A stretch of 64,000 bases of DNA from Poindextera sp965277425 (GTDB taxonomy: Bacteria > Pseudomonadota > Alphaproteobacteria > Caulobacterales > Caulobacteraceae). Below are positions 24,763 to 33,300 of this stretch, piece by piece (position 1 is the stretch's first letter; the number at the start of each line of letters is the position of its first letter). The stretch is taken from contig CBDICR010000004.1 of NCBI GenBank assembly GCA_965277425.1, positions 124,001 through 188,000 of the forward strand, given 5' to 3'. Made by a program: the position numbers and the translations under genes. A model generated the notes under the pieces. It had not been told where the DNA came from. It was given only the letters and a program-made list of their open reading frames with translations, and made no database searches.

Positions 24763-25626
24763 CTATTTCCCGATCCCGTCCAGCTCGGCGACCACATCGC
24801 CCGACAGGTCGATCTCGGACGCCTTCAGGTTCTCGCGCAGGTGGGCCAGCGACGAGGTGCCGGGGATCAGCAGGATGTTGGGCGCACGGCGCAGCAGCCA
24901 GGCCAGCGCGATCTGCATCGGGGTTGCGCCGAGCCGCGCCGCCACCGCCGAAAGAGCCGAGGACTGCAGCGGCGAGAAGCCGCCGAGCGGGAAGAAGGGC
25001 ACATAGGCGATGGCCTTGTCCGCCAGCCTGTCGATCAGCGCGTCGTCGTCGCGGTGCACGATATTGTAGTTGTTCTGCACGCAGACGACCGGGGCTATGG
25101 CGCCGGCCCGTTCCACCTGGGAGGCGGTCACATTGCTGAGGCCAAGGTAGCGGATCAGGCCTTGGCGCTGGAGCTCGGCCAGGGTGGTGAACTGTTCCTC
25201 GATCGGGCCCTCGTTCGGCCCATGGATGCTGCCGACTCGCAGATTGACCACCTCCAGCCTCTCAAGCCCCAGGTTGCGCAGGTTGTCGTGAACCCCGGCG
25301 GTGAGATCGGCCGGGGTCTGCGCCGGGTTCCAGGAGGCGTCGGGCCCGCGCACCGCCCCGAGCTTGGTCACGATCACCAGATCGTCCGGATAGGGGCTGA
25401 GCGCCTCGCGGATCAGCTGGTTGGTGACGTGCGGTCCATAGAAGTCGCTGGTGTCGATGTGATTGACTCCGCTGGCGACCGCCTCGCGCAGAACCGCCAG
25501 GGCCGTGTCGCGATCCTTCGGCGGCCCGAAGACGCCGGGTCCGGCCAGCTGCATGGCGCCATAGCCCATGCGGCCTACGGTGCGGTCGCCGAGCGTGAAG
25601 GCGTCGATGGCGATTGTGTCGGTCAT
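24763..25626 (-). CDS. Aldo/keto reductase
   Basis: A 287-residue NADPH-dependent TIM-barrel oxidoreductase. Motifs: GVNHIDTSDFYGPHVTNQLI with the catalytic Asp and Tyr, DLVIVTKLG with the Lys, LGLSNVTASQVERA, and VCVQNNYNIVHRDDD. The later ATPMQIALAWLLRR and IPGTSSLAHLRENL segments bind the cofactor. ATG 25626 has GGAGACC upstream. The gene is divergent from a LysR-type regulator, the usual layout when the regulator controls the reductase. A GST fragment is joined directly after its stop codon. Confidence 0.93.
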   Translation of the reverse strand: MTDTIAIDAFTLGDRTVGRMGYGAMQLAGPGVFGPPKDRDTALAVLREAVASGVNHIDTSDFYGPHVTNQLIREALSPYPDDLVIVTKLGAVRGPDASWNPAQTPADLTAGVHDNLRNLGLERLEVVNLRVGSIHGPNEGPIEEQFTTLAELQRQGLIRYLGLSNVTASQVERAGAIAPVVCVQNNYNIVHRDDDALIDRLADKAIAYVPFFPLGGFSPLQSSALSAVAARLGATPMQIALAWLLRRAPNILLIPGTSSLAHLRENLKASEIDLSGDVVAELDGIGK

Positions 25627-25721
25627 GGAAGGTCTCCGGGCTGGAACAGACGCTATATGGAGCCGCTCGTTCTGCGTGATAATCCATGGCAATCGGCACA
25701 GGCCGTTCGGAGTTATGCACA

Positions 25722-26615
25722 GTGGCGGTAGAACTCAACGATCTGGCCGCCTTCGTCTCGGTAGTCCGCGCCGGCGGTTTTCGCGACGCGGCGCGCGCCG
25801 GCGGCGTCTCCGCCTCCAGTCTCAGCGAGGCGGTGCGCCGGCTGGAGGCCAGGCTGGCCGTGCGCCTGCTCAACCGCACCACCCGCAGCATCGCCCCGAC
25901 CGAGGCCGGCGCGCGCCTGGTCGAGCGGCTGTCGCCGGCGCTGGGCGAGATCGAGGCGGCGATGGACGTGGTCAACGCCTTCCGCGACCGGCCGGTGGGG
26001 ACGCTCAGGCTCAACGTCCCGGGCAGCGTCTCGCGTCTCGTCCTGCCATCCATCGTGCCGCAATTCTTGACGGCCTACCCCGATATCCTGATGGAGATCA
26101 TCGTCGAGGACAGTTTCGTGGACGTGCTGGCCAGCGGTTGCGACGCCGGGGTCCGCTACGGCGAACGTCTGGAGCAGGACATGATCGCCGTGCCCGTAGG
26201 CCCGCGCGTCCAGCGCTCCGCCGCCGCCGCGTCCCCGGCCTATCTCGACGCCAACGGGCGGCCGGAACATCCTCGCGACCTGCTCGCCCACGCCTGCCTG
26301 CGCGGCCAGTTCGCCAGCGGCGCCATGCCGAGCTGGGACTTCGAGCGCGATGGCGAGACCGTGCGGGTCGATCCCACCGGGCCGCTGGTGGTGCGGCTGG
26401 GCGGGGCGGCGGACCTTTTGGTCGGCGCGGCCGTCGCCGGGCTGGGCGTCATCCACATCTTCGAGGACTGGATTCGCCGCGAGCTCGACAGCGGCGCGCT
26501 GGAGCCGGTGCTGGAGCCCTGGTGGGAGAGCTTCTCCGGCCCCTTCCTCTACTATCCCGGCCGCCGCCACCTGCCCGCGCCGCTGCGGGCGTTCGTGGAT
26601 TTCATCGAGGGTTGA
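25722..26615 (+). CDS. LysR-type transcriptional regulator
   Basis: A 297-residue regulator. The N-terminal winged helix-turn-helix reads LNDLAAFVSVVRAGGFRDAA, then SASSLSEAVRRLEARLAVRL and LLNRTTRSIAPTEAG. A periplasmic-binding-protein-like effector domain follows from about residue 80. GTG 25722 is preferred because CGGAG lies nine bases upstream and LysR proteins start about six residues before DLAAFV; ATG 25686 is an alternative. It is divergent from the aldo/keto reductase gene with about 95 bases between, where its binding site should lie. Confidence 0.92.
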   Translation: MAVELNDLAAFVSVVRAGGFRDAARAGGVSASSLSEAVRRLEARLAVRLLNRTTRSIAPTEAGARLVERLSPALGEIEAAMDVVNAFRDRPVGTLRLNVPGSVSRLVLPSIVPQFLTAYPDILMEIIVEDSFVDVLASGCDAGVRYGERLEQDMIAVPVGPRVQRSAAAASPAYLDANGRPEHPRDLLAHACLRGQFASGAMPSWDFERDGETVRVDPTGPLVVRLGGAADLLVGAAVAGLGVIHIFEDWIRRELDSGALEPVLEPWWESFSGPFLYYPGRRHLPAPLRAFVDFIEG

Positions 26616-26622
26616 GGGGCCC

Positions 26623-27123
26623 TCAGACCATGTCGGCCTCGCGCCGGGTTTTGCGCCGTGGCCGTTCCCGCATCACACCCGGATAACCCTTCAGCGGCCC
26701 CAGCGGCGCGCCCAGATAGGCCCAGTCCGGCTGCTGGCTGACGGCGATATGGTAGCGGGGTTCGCGGCCGGTGCGTTCGACGAAGAGGGCGCGGGGGATA
26801 TTGAGCATCTTCGGCGCGTGGCGGCGTTCGTAGAGCACCGGGGTCCCGCAGCGGGCGCAGAAGCTGCGGGCCGTTCCGGTCTCCGGGTCCTCGAAACGGG
26901 TGAGGGCCTCGGCGCCGTTCAGCAGCCGGAAACGGCTGCGCCAGGTCCCGGCATAGGTGACATAGGCCGCGCCGTGGGCGTGGCGGCTGGCGGCGGAGTG
27001 GTCGTGCCAGGCCCAGACGGCCGGGACATCGATCTCGAAGCGCACGGCGCCGCAGACGCATTGGCCCGCCGCCTGGACGGCGGAGGGCTTGCCGGCTTGT
27101 GGGATCGCCGCGGGCTTGCGCAT
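26623..27123 (-). CDS. GFA family (glutathione-dependent formaldehyde-activating-like) protein
   Basis: A 166-residue zinc-binding protein of the GFA/CENP-V fold. The zinc ligands are visible in GQCVCGAVRFEID and SFCARCGTPVLYERR. Most family members are not true formaldehyde-activating enzymes, so the reaction is open. The C-terminus is basic (RERPRRKTRREADMV). The ATG at 27123 lies 67 bases from the start of the divergent dehydratase gene. Confidence 0.87.
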   Translation of the reverse strand: MRKPAAIPQAGKPSAVQAAGQCVCGAVRFEIDVPAVWAWHDHSAASRHAHGAAYVTYAGTWRSRFRLLNGAEALTRFEDPETGTARSFCARCGTPVLYERRHAPKMLNIPRALFVERTGREPRYHIAVSQQPDWAYLGAPLGPLKGYPGVMRERPRRKTRREADMV

Positions 27124-27190
27124 AGTGAACCCCAAATTCTCTCTCTCTGTTGAAATCGGCCGCGATGAAGTACCGCAAAACACCAGCCCG

Positions 27191-28159
27191 ATGACCAGCC
27201 TCCAGTCGAACCCCGCCGAGACCATCGCCGCCGCCCACGAGCGCATTCGACCCTTCGTGCATCGAACGCCGGTGATGACCAGTCGGCGGGTGGACGCGAT
27301 CGTCGGCGCGTCCGTCTGGTTCAAGTGCGAGAATCTGCAGAAGGTCGGGGCGTTCAAGGCGCGGGGCGCCTTCAATGCGGTGCTGTCCCTGAGCGACGAC
27401 GAGGCGCGGGCCGGGGTCTGCACCCATTCGTCCGGCAATCACGCCGCGGCCCTGGCCCTGGCGGCGGCGACCCGCGCGATCCCGGCCTATATCGTCATGC
27501 CCAGGACGGCGCCTGAGACCAAGAAGGCGGCGGTGGCCGGCTATGGGGCGGAGATCACGTTCTGCGAGCCGACGCTGGCGGCGCGGGAGGCCGCGGCGGC
27601 GGAAATCCAGGCGCGCACCGGGGCGCGGTTCGTGCCGCCCTATGACGACGACGCGATCATCGCCGGCCAGGCCACGGCCGCGGTGGAACTGATCGAGGAT
27701 GTTCCAGGGCTTGAGATCGTCACCTGTCCGGTGGGCGGCGGCGGCCTCATGGCCGGGACGGCGCTGGCGACACGCTGGCTGGAGCCGAACGCGCAAGTAA
27801 TCGCCGCCGAGCCGGCCGGCGCCGACGATGCCTGGCGCTCCTTCACCTCCGGCGTGCGCGTGGGCCAGACCAGTCCAGACACCATCGCCGACGGCCTCAT
27901 GACCACACTGGGCGAGCGGAATTTCGCCATCATGCGCACCCATGTCGCCGGGGTGCTGACCGTGACCGACGCCGGCATCATCGAAGCCATGCGGCTGATC
28001 TGGTCGGCGATGAAGATCATCGTCGAGCCGTCGGCCGCCGTGCCCCTGGCGGCGATTCTGCAACATCCGGACGCCTTCGCCGGCCGGCGCGTCGGGCTGA
28101 TCCTGAGCGGCGGTAATGTCGACCTGGACCGGTTGCCGTGGGTTGATCCTCCACCGTAG
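27191..28159 (+). CDS. Threonine/serine dehydratase-like PLP enzyme
   Basis: A 322-residue fold-type II PLP enzyme of the serine racemase / threonine dehydratase group. The Schiff-base lysine is Lys56 in GAFKARGAFNAV, the substrate loop is THSSGNHAAALALAA, and the phosphate-binding glycine loop is VGGGGLMAGTA. It lacks the C-terminal regulatory ACT domain of IlvA. The ending, GLILSGGNVDLDRLPW, resembles threo-3-hydroxyaspartate dehydratases, so hydroxyaspartate, serine or threonine deamination and serine racemisation all remain possible. An IS481-family element lies 22 bases after the stop, leaving the gene intact. Confidence 0.88.
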   Translation: MTSLQSNPAETIAAAHERIRPFVHRTPVMTSRRVDAIVGASVWFKCENLQKVGAFKARGAFNAVLSLSDDEARAGVCTHSSGNHAAALALAAATRAIPAYIVMPRTAPETKKAAVAGYGAEITFCEPTLAAREAAAAEIQARTGARFVPPYDDDAIIAGQATAAVELIEDVPGLEIVTCPVGGGGLMAGTALATRWLEPNAQVIAAEPAGADDAWRSFTSGVRVGQTSPDTIADGLMTTLGERNFAIMRTHVAGVLTVTDAGIIEAMRLIWSAMKIIVEPSAAVPLAAILQHPDAFAGRRVGLILSGGNVDLDRLPWVDPPP

Positions 28160-28181
28160 GGGGAGGATCCAGGGTTGTGCA

Positions 28182-28225
28182 ACCGGGAAGATCCTCGACA
28201 CTTCAGACCGGGATGATGGTCGACA
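28182..28225. repeat. Left terminal inverted repeat of the IS481-type element
   Basis: A 44-bp end with two 19-bp motif copies at offsets 1 and 26, differing at three positions between themselves. It contains the stop codon of the transposase gene at 28203-28205. Confidence 0.88.
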
Positions 28226-29417
28226 CAATGTTTGTGTCTTCCGGCGTTTCGCGGAGCTGATGACGGAGTGGAGCGAAACGCCGGAAGATTCCACGGTGGT
28301 CGATGACGCCGAGGTCGATATTGCAGAAGCGGACGATGTGAAGACCGTGATCGAGCTCGGCGATGCCGACGATCTCGCCGACCAGGGCTTCACTGACGAA
28401 GACGTAGCCGCCGCGCCACTTGACCTCGCCGTTGGTGCGCACCCTGCGGACTTGATGATCGGGATCGTACCAGGGGTCTTCGATCCGGTCAGGGAAGGCC
28501 CGCGGCGAGGGCGACCAGTGATCGGCGGGCGGGATCTGACCCAGCGCCTCGTGCGGGCGAACCTGATTGAAGTGGGTCCGAAAGGCGTCGAAGCGGGCCT
28601 GCTGCTCAGCCAGGCTGGCGGCCGGCGGACGGGCGGTCTCGCGCTTGAGCGTACGATGCATGCGCTCGTGGCGGCCGTTCTCCTGGGGAGACGCGGGTCG
28701 GATGTAGCGGGGCTGGACGCCCAGCCTGAGCCACCAGGCCGACAGCCGGGTCAGCCCGCCGGCGGCCGAAGAGCCGAACGGCGCACCGTTGTCGCTGCGG
28801 ATCGCCAGCGGCAGGCCATGCGCCCGGAAGGCCTGCTCGAACACCGGACGCACGCCCTCGACGGTCTGGGCGGTGATCTTCGTCTCGATCAGGTAGCGGC
28901 TGTAGGTGTCGGTCAGGGTCAGGGGATCGCAGCGGGTCCCGTCGAGGGTGCGAAACCAGCCCTTGAAGTCGCAAGCCCATTCCGCGTTAGGCGCCTGCGC
29001 CCAGATCGAGGCCCGGCCCTGGTCGATCGCCCGGCGCCGGCGGGGCCTGGGCTCCACCAGACCCGCTGCCTTCAGATACGCCCCGATCGTCGAAGCCGCC
29101 GGCCACGTCACCCGCGGCTGCTCAACCTCCAGCCGCGCCTTCACCTTCTTCGGGCCGAAATGCGGGAACCGGCGCTTCATCGCCTGGATCGGCTCGACCA
29201 GCGCCTCGGGCGTGCGATGCGGGCGGCTCAGCGGCGCGTGCGACCGGTCCACGAACCAGTCCGGCGCCCCGCCCGCCCGGCGCAGCGTCCACAGGTAGAC
29301 CGTATCGCGGCTCACCCCGTAGCGGCGGCTCAACTCCGTGACGCTGAACGCCCCCGTCTCCCAATCCAAAAGCATCTGAACTCGACGCTCCATCCGACAG
29401 GTCTCCTGAAACGGCAT
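28203..29417 (-). CDS. IS481-family transposase
   Basis: A 404-residue DDE transposase. The N-terminal helix-turn-helix is LSRRYGVSRDTVYLW, followed by a second HTH-like region (PHFGPKKVKARLE) and the rve core. The catalytic triad can be placed: Asp in NAEWACDFKGWF, Asp in IRSDNGAPFGS, and Glu in RPASPQENGRHERMHRTLK. The ATG at 29417 has GGAGGGAGG upstream. The frame is intact, so the element may be active. The product binds the terminal repeats and cuts and rejoins the element. Confidence 0.93.
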   Translation of the reverse strand: MPFQETCRMERRVQMLLDWETGAFSVTELSRRYGVSRDTVYLWTLRRAGGAPDWFVDRSHAPLSRPHRTPEALVEPIQAMKRRFPHFGPKKVKARLEVEQPRVTWPAASTIGAYLKAAGLVEPRPRRRRAIDQGRASIWAQAPNAEWACDFKGWFRTLDGTRCDPLTLTDTYSRYLIETKITAQTVEGVRPVFEQAFRAHGLPLAIRSDNGAPFGSSAAGGLTRLSAWWLRLGVQPRYIRPASPQENGRHERMHRTLKRETARPPAASLAEQQARFDAFRTHFNQVRPHEALGQIPPADHWSPSPRAFPDRIEDPWYDPDHQVRRVRTNGEVKWRGGYVFVSEALVGEIVGIAELDHGLHIVRFCNIDLGVIDHRGIFRRFAPLRHQLRETPEDTNIVSTIIPV

Positions 29418-29447
29418 CGAAGGTCCTCCCTCCGATCCATCCTCACC

Positions 29448-29491
29448 TGTCGACCATCATCCCGGTCCAATCTGTCGAGCATCTACCCGGT
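29448..29491. repeat. Right terminal inverted repeat of the IS481-type element
   Basis: The reverse complement matches the left end over 44 bp with six differences. It carries the same two 19-bp motif copies. The beta-mannosidase stop codon is 20 bases beyond it. Confidence 0.88.
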
Positions 29492-29511
29492 CCGTACCGG
29501 TGCTCCGCTCG

Positions 29512-32034
29512 CTACCGCCACCCCACCTCGATCGCGTCCGGGCTGAGCGCGGCGTTGGTCCTGACGATCAGGGTGCGGGTCCGGCCCTCCGGGATGTCGA
29601 CATAGTTGTCGCTGAAGACGGCGGTCTCGTCGGCGACCAGCAGGTGGACGAACCAGAGGTAGGACTTGGCGGCGATGTGGACGGCGACCTCGTTTGAGCC
29701 GCGCGGCTCCATCCTGACCTCGGGCGCGGGCGACGCGGCGCGGTCGAGGTGCTTGATGGCGGCGAAGAAGTGTCGGTTGGCCGGGAAGAGACCGTCCGGC
29801 GAGGCGACCGTCGCGACATGGCCGGGCGAGCCGGCGACCTCGCCCGTCCAGACGCGGCGGCTCTCGGTGGCGCCGATCTCGAAATCCACCGCCTTTGACC
29901 ACTCCGTGCCGCCGTCGAAGGCGTGCAGGGCCAGGTCCAGCCGCCCCTGGACGGGCGCGTTGCGGTCGTTGACGACCCAAAGCTCCAGCCCGTCTTCGGT
30001 GGTCTTGAACGAGGCCATGACCGGGGCGTAGGCGCGGGCGACATAGAAATAGCTCGCCTTGCCGAACCCGTAATAGTCGACCAGGCTCCAGGAAATGCCC
30101 GGCCAGCAGTCGTTATACTGCCAGATCAGCGAGCCGGAGCAGTGCGGCGTGCGGCGGCGGAAGTGCTCGATGCCGAACTTCAGCCCCTCGGCCTGGGTGA
30201 TCTGGGTGAAGGCGACATAGTCGTCCAAGGTCTTCGGCAGGCCGGTGACCGGGATCAAGAGGGCGTCGACCTTGTTCTTCGGCCGGTCCTTCAGCCGGTG
30301 GATCAGGCCGGGGCTGTTCAGGTGGCGCTGATCGGCCGGCAAGGCGCGCCTCAGCGTCTCCATCACCGGCGAGGCCTGGATGCCGTATTCGCCGATGAAG
30401 CGGCCCATGTCCTCGCCATAGCGGGTATAGGCGACGCTTTCGGGGGTGATCTGGAACTTGCCCACCGGGCGGTCGCCCGGCACCGGCGGTATGCCGTGCC
30501 AGACGGTCCAGTCGTGGACGTCGCCGGCCAGCATGGAGTTGGGGTGGGCGCCGCCAAACGGGCTGCTGGGCCAATAGGGTGTGGTCGGATCAAGCTCGGC
30601 GACGGCCTCGGGCATCATCCTGGCGTAGTAGAGATCGCCCGGCGTCGGATCGTTGCGCCCGGCCATGTGGTTGATGGTCGCCTGGAAGACCTGGTTCTCG
30701 TTATTGCCGCACCAGAGGGCCAGGCAGGGGTGGTTGCGCAGGCGCTCGATCTGATAGCGCACCTCGGCGTCGACGCTGGCGACGAAGTCCGGGCCGGACT
30801 CGGGATAGGGCGCGCAGGCGAACATGAAGTCCTGCCAGACCAGAAGGCCCAGCTTGTCGCAGAGGTCGTAGAAGGCGGCGTGCTCATAGACCCCGCCGCC
30901 CCAGACCCGCATCATGTTCATATTGGCCCGCACCGCCGGCTCCAGCAGACGGCGATAATGCGCCTCGTCGACCGCGGCCACGAAGGACGAGGCCGGGATC
31001 CAGCAGGCGCCGCGGGCGAAGATCGAGACCCCGTTCAGCACGAAGCGGAAGAAGCTCGCCGGCGCCTCGTCCGGGTCTGGCGACATGTCGAGCCCGATGG
31101 TGCGCACGCCGACGCGCTGGGCCTTGCCGTCCAGGGTCTCGCCGCCGGCCTTCAAGGTGACGGTGAGGGTGTAGAGGGCCGCCGCGCCCAGTTCCGGCGT
31201 CCACCACAGGTGCGGGTTGCGCAGGCTGAACTCGACCTCGCCCGCGCCATGCTTGAGGCTGATCGTCTCGCCGGCCGCGACGGCGCCGTCCGGCGCCGCC
31301 AAGGCGATCTCGGCCGACAGGATCGCTTCGGGGTCGAAGGCCTCGGCCTCGATCCGCACCGACACGCGCGCCCGCTCGCGATTGGGCGTCAGCTCCAGGG
31401 TAGTGAACTTGACGGCGCTAAGGCTCGCCACCTGTTCGACGGCCAGGGTCACCGGCTTCCAGATGCCGACGGTCGGCAGGGTCGGCCCCCAGTCCCAGCC
31501 CCAGCCGAACTGGGCCTTGCGCACCAGGTTGCGCTTGTTCGCCCTGACCGCATCGGCGCCGATCGGCCAGAGCGGCGGCTCCTGGTCGGCCGTCACGCTC
31601 GCGGGCGGGGTGAACTGGACCGCCAGCCGGTTCACGCCCGGCTTCGCCTTGGCCGAGATGTCGATAACCAGCGGGCGGAACATGTTGTCCGAGCGCCCGA
31701 CGATCTCGCCGTTCAGCCAGACGGCGGCGAAGGTGTCCAGGCCTTCGAAACTCAGCCGCAGCCGCTGTCCCGGGCTGAGGGCCGGCGCCTCGACATCGGC
31801 CCGCTGCCACCATTCCCGGTCCACCACCCAGGCGCAGTCCGCCTCCGCCCGGTCGCCGAACGGGTCCGGCAGCCGCCCCGCCGCGTGCAGGGCCAGATAG
31901 GTGTCGCCCGGCGCCTCGATATCGATCCAGTCGCCGGTGTCGATGGCCGCATCGAAGGCGCCCGCCGCCTCGCCGCCGCCGACATCGAAATCCTTCAGTC
32001 GCCAATGGGAAATGCCCCGCACATCGACAGCCAT
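29512..32034 (-). CDS. Beta-mannosidase, glycoside hydrolase family 2
   Basis: An 840-residue GH2 enzyme that removes beta-linked mannose from manno-oligosaccharides or glycans. The N-terminal sugar-binding domain (to about residue 190) contains FEGLDTFAAVWLNGE, then come an Ig-like domain and the TIM barrel. Catalytic residues are visible: the acid/base Glu447 in WCGNNENQ and nucleophile Glu549 in FIGEYGIQ. NMNMMRVWGGGVYEH is a family signature for the barrel. There is no signal peptide, so it is probably cytoplasmic. No mannan-uptake genes lie nearby. It is divergent from accA. Confidence 0.93.
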   Translation of the reverse strand: MAVDVRGISHWRLKDFDVGGGEAAGAFDAAIDTGDWIDIEAPGDTYLALHAAGRLPDPFGDRAEADCAWVVDREWWQRADVEAPALSPGQRLRLSFEGLDTFAAVWLNGEIVGRSDNMFRPLVIDISAKAKPGVNRLAVQFTPPASVTADQEPPLWPIGADAVRANKRNLVRKAQFGWGWDWGPTLPTVGIWKPVTLAVEQVASLSAVKFTTLELTPNRERARVSVRIEAEAFDPEAILSAEIALAAPDGAVAAGETISLKHGAGEVEFSLRNPHLWWTPELGAAALYTLTVTLKAGGETLDGKAQRVGVRTIGLDMSPDPDEAPASFFRFVLNGVSIFARGACWIPASSFVAAVDEAHYRRLLEPAVRANMNMMRVWGGGVYEHAAFYDLCDKLGLLVWQDFMFACAPYPESGPDFVASVDAEVRYQIERLRNHPCLALWCGNNENQVFQATINHMAGRNDPTPGDLYYARMMPEAVAELDPTTPYWPSSPFGGAHPNSMLAGDVHDWTVWHGIPPVPGDRPVGKFQITPESVAYTRYGEDMGRFIGEYGIQASPVMETLRRALPADQRHLNSPGLIHRLKDRPKNKVDALLIPVTGLPKTLDDYVAFTQITQAEGLKFGIEHFRRRTPHCSGSLIWQYNDCWPGISWSLVDYYGFGKASYFYVARAYAPVMASFKTTEDGLELWVVNDRNAPVQGRLDLALHAFDGGTEWSKAVDFEIGATESRRVWTGEVAGSPGHVATVASPDGLFPANRHFFAAIKHLDRAASPAPEVRMEPRGSNEVAVHIAAKSYLWFVHLLVADETAVFSDNYVDIPEGRTRTLIVRTNAALSPDAIEVGWR

Positions 32035-32167
32035 TGGAACTCCTGGGGTTTCGCTCGCCTTTCACACTTGCGGCGCCGCCACGGCCGCGACAACCCCCTC
32101 CTTGTCCCAGCGCCGCTTCGCGCCTAGTTTCCGCCGCTTCGCCAACGGCGACGCCAAAAAGGACCGC

Positions 32168-33133
32168 ATGGCCGCGCATTACCTGGAGTTCGAGCGGCCG
32201 ATCGGGGAGCTCGAGGCGAAGATCGAGGAGCTGTCGAAGCTATCCGACCAGGCGGGCGGCGCCGGCTCTTTCGAGGCCGAGATCGAGGCCCTGCGCGAGC
32301 GCGCCACGGCGATGCGCCGCGAGGCCTATGCCAAGCTGGACGGCTGGCAGACGGTGCAGGTCGCCCGCCACCCCGAGCGGCCCCACTGCGTCGACTATAT
32401 CGCCGGCCTGATCGACGACTTCGTCGAGTTGCGCGGCGACCGCAAGTACGGCGACGACCAGGCGATCGTCGGCGGGCTGGGGCGGTTCCGGGGCGCCGCG
32501 GTGGTGGTCCTCGGCAATGAGCGGGGCCACGACACCACCACCCGCATCAAGCACAATTTCGGCGCGGCCAGGCCCGAGGCCTATCGCAAGGCCGTGCGGC
32601 TGATGGACATGGCCGACCAGTTCGGCCTGCCGGTGATCACCTTTGTCGATACCGCCGGCGCCTATCCGGGCATCGGCGCCGAGGAGCGCGGCCAGGGTGA
32701 GGCCATCGCCCGCTCGATCGAACGCTGCCTGACCCTGGGCCAGCCGATGGTCGCGACCATCACCGGCGAGGGCGGCTCGGGCGGGGCCCTGGCCATCGCC
32801 GCGGCGAACAAGGTCTTGATGCTGCAACACGCCATCTATTCGGTGGCCGAGCCGGGCGCCAGCGCCTCCATCGTCTTCCGCGACAACGACCGCGCCGCCT
32901 TCATGGCCGAGGCGATGAAGATCACGGCCCGGGATCTGCTCGGCTTTTCGATCATCGACCGCATCATCGCCGAGCCGATCGGCGGCGCCCACGCCGACCC
33001 CAAGGCGGCCATCGCCTCGGTCGGGGATGCGATCGAGCAGGAGCTGGCCGGGCTGGCGCGGCTTTCGCCCGACGGCCTGCGCGAGCAGCGCGCGGCGCGC
33101 TTCTACGCCATCGGCCGGGTGGGGATGGGCTGA
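32168..33133 (+). CDS. accA: Acetyl-CoA carboxylase carboxyltransferase subunit alpha
   Basis: A 321-residue subunit of the carboxyltransferase that, with AccD, transfers CO2 from biotin to acetyl-CoA to make malonyl-CoA. It begins AAHYLEFERPIGELEAKIEEL as AccA proteins do, with the helical N-terminal arm, then RGDRKYGDDQAIVGGLGRF, FVDTAGAYPGIGAEERGQ and GEGGSGGALAIAAANKV, which form the crotonase-type oxyanion site. The ATG at 32168 has AAAAAGGACC upstream. It stands on the far side of the mannosidase from xerD; in many alphaproteobacteria accA and xerD are adjacent, so the genes and insertion sequence between them have been acquired or rearranged. Confidence 0.96.
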   Translation: MAAHYLEFERPIGELEAKIEELSKLSDQAGGAGSFEAEIEALRERATAMRREAYAKLDGWQTVQVARHPERPHCVDYIAGLIDDFVELRGDRKYGDDQAIVGGLGRFRGAAVVVLGNERGHDTTTRIKHNFGAARPEAYRKAVRLMDMADQFGLPVITFVDTAGAYPGIGAEERGQGEAIARSIERCLTLGQPMVATITGEGGSGGALAIAAANKVLMLQHAIYSVAEPGASASIVFRDNDRAAFMAEAMKITARDLLGFSIIDRIIAEPIGGAHADPKAAIASVGDAIEQELAGLARLSPDGLREQRAARFYAIGRVGMG

Positions 33134-33300
33134 GGCGGGCGCCCCTTCAATCCGAGCCGACTCTGCGCTAGCCTCGGCGACCTCGGAGGAGAGGACTTCG
33201 GTGGAATAGCGACGGCCCCTGCGCCAAGACCTTGAGCCCCGTCACGGGGACCGGTCGGTGCGCCTTCGCTTTTTCCATTCCTCCGACAGGACCACCCGCC

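Larger units (their letters stand above)
28182..29491. mobile_element. IS481-family insertion sequence, complete
   Basis: A 1310-bp element bounded by 44-bp terminal inverted repeats (28182-28225 and 29448-29491) that differ at six positions. Each end contains two copies, 25 bp apart, of the 19-bp motif ACCGGGWWGATSSTCGACA, the probable transposase-binding sites. The single transposase gene fills the element and its stop codon lies inside the left repeat. No clear target duplication is seen. It sits between two convergent genes and breaks neither. Confidence 0.88.

Noticed and set aside
29512..32034. A mannan-utilisation locus around beta-mannosidase
   Set aside because: No transporter, TonB receptor or other glycosidase is nearby, so the gene stands alone.
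29923..32127. A 734-codon forward frame opposite beta-mannosidase
   Set aside because: No motif, and composition typical of an antisense frame. The GH2 frame carries both catalytic Glu residues.
33134..33300. Possible riboswitch before the GNAT gene
   Set aside because: A CCCCGTCACGGGG hairpin and paired CCTCGG/CTTCGG segments were seen, but they fit no riboswitch consensus I could recall.
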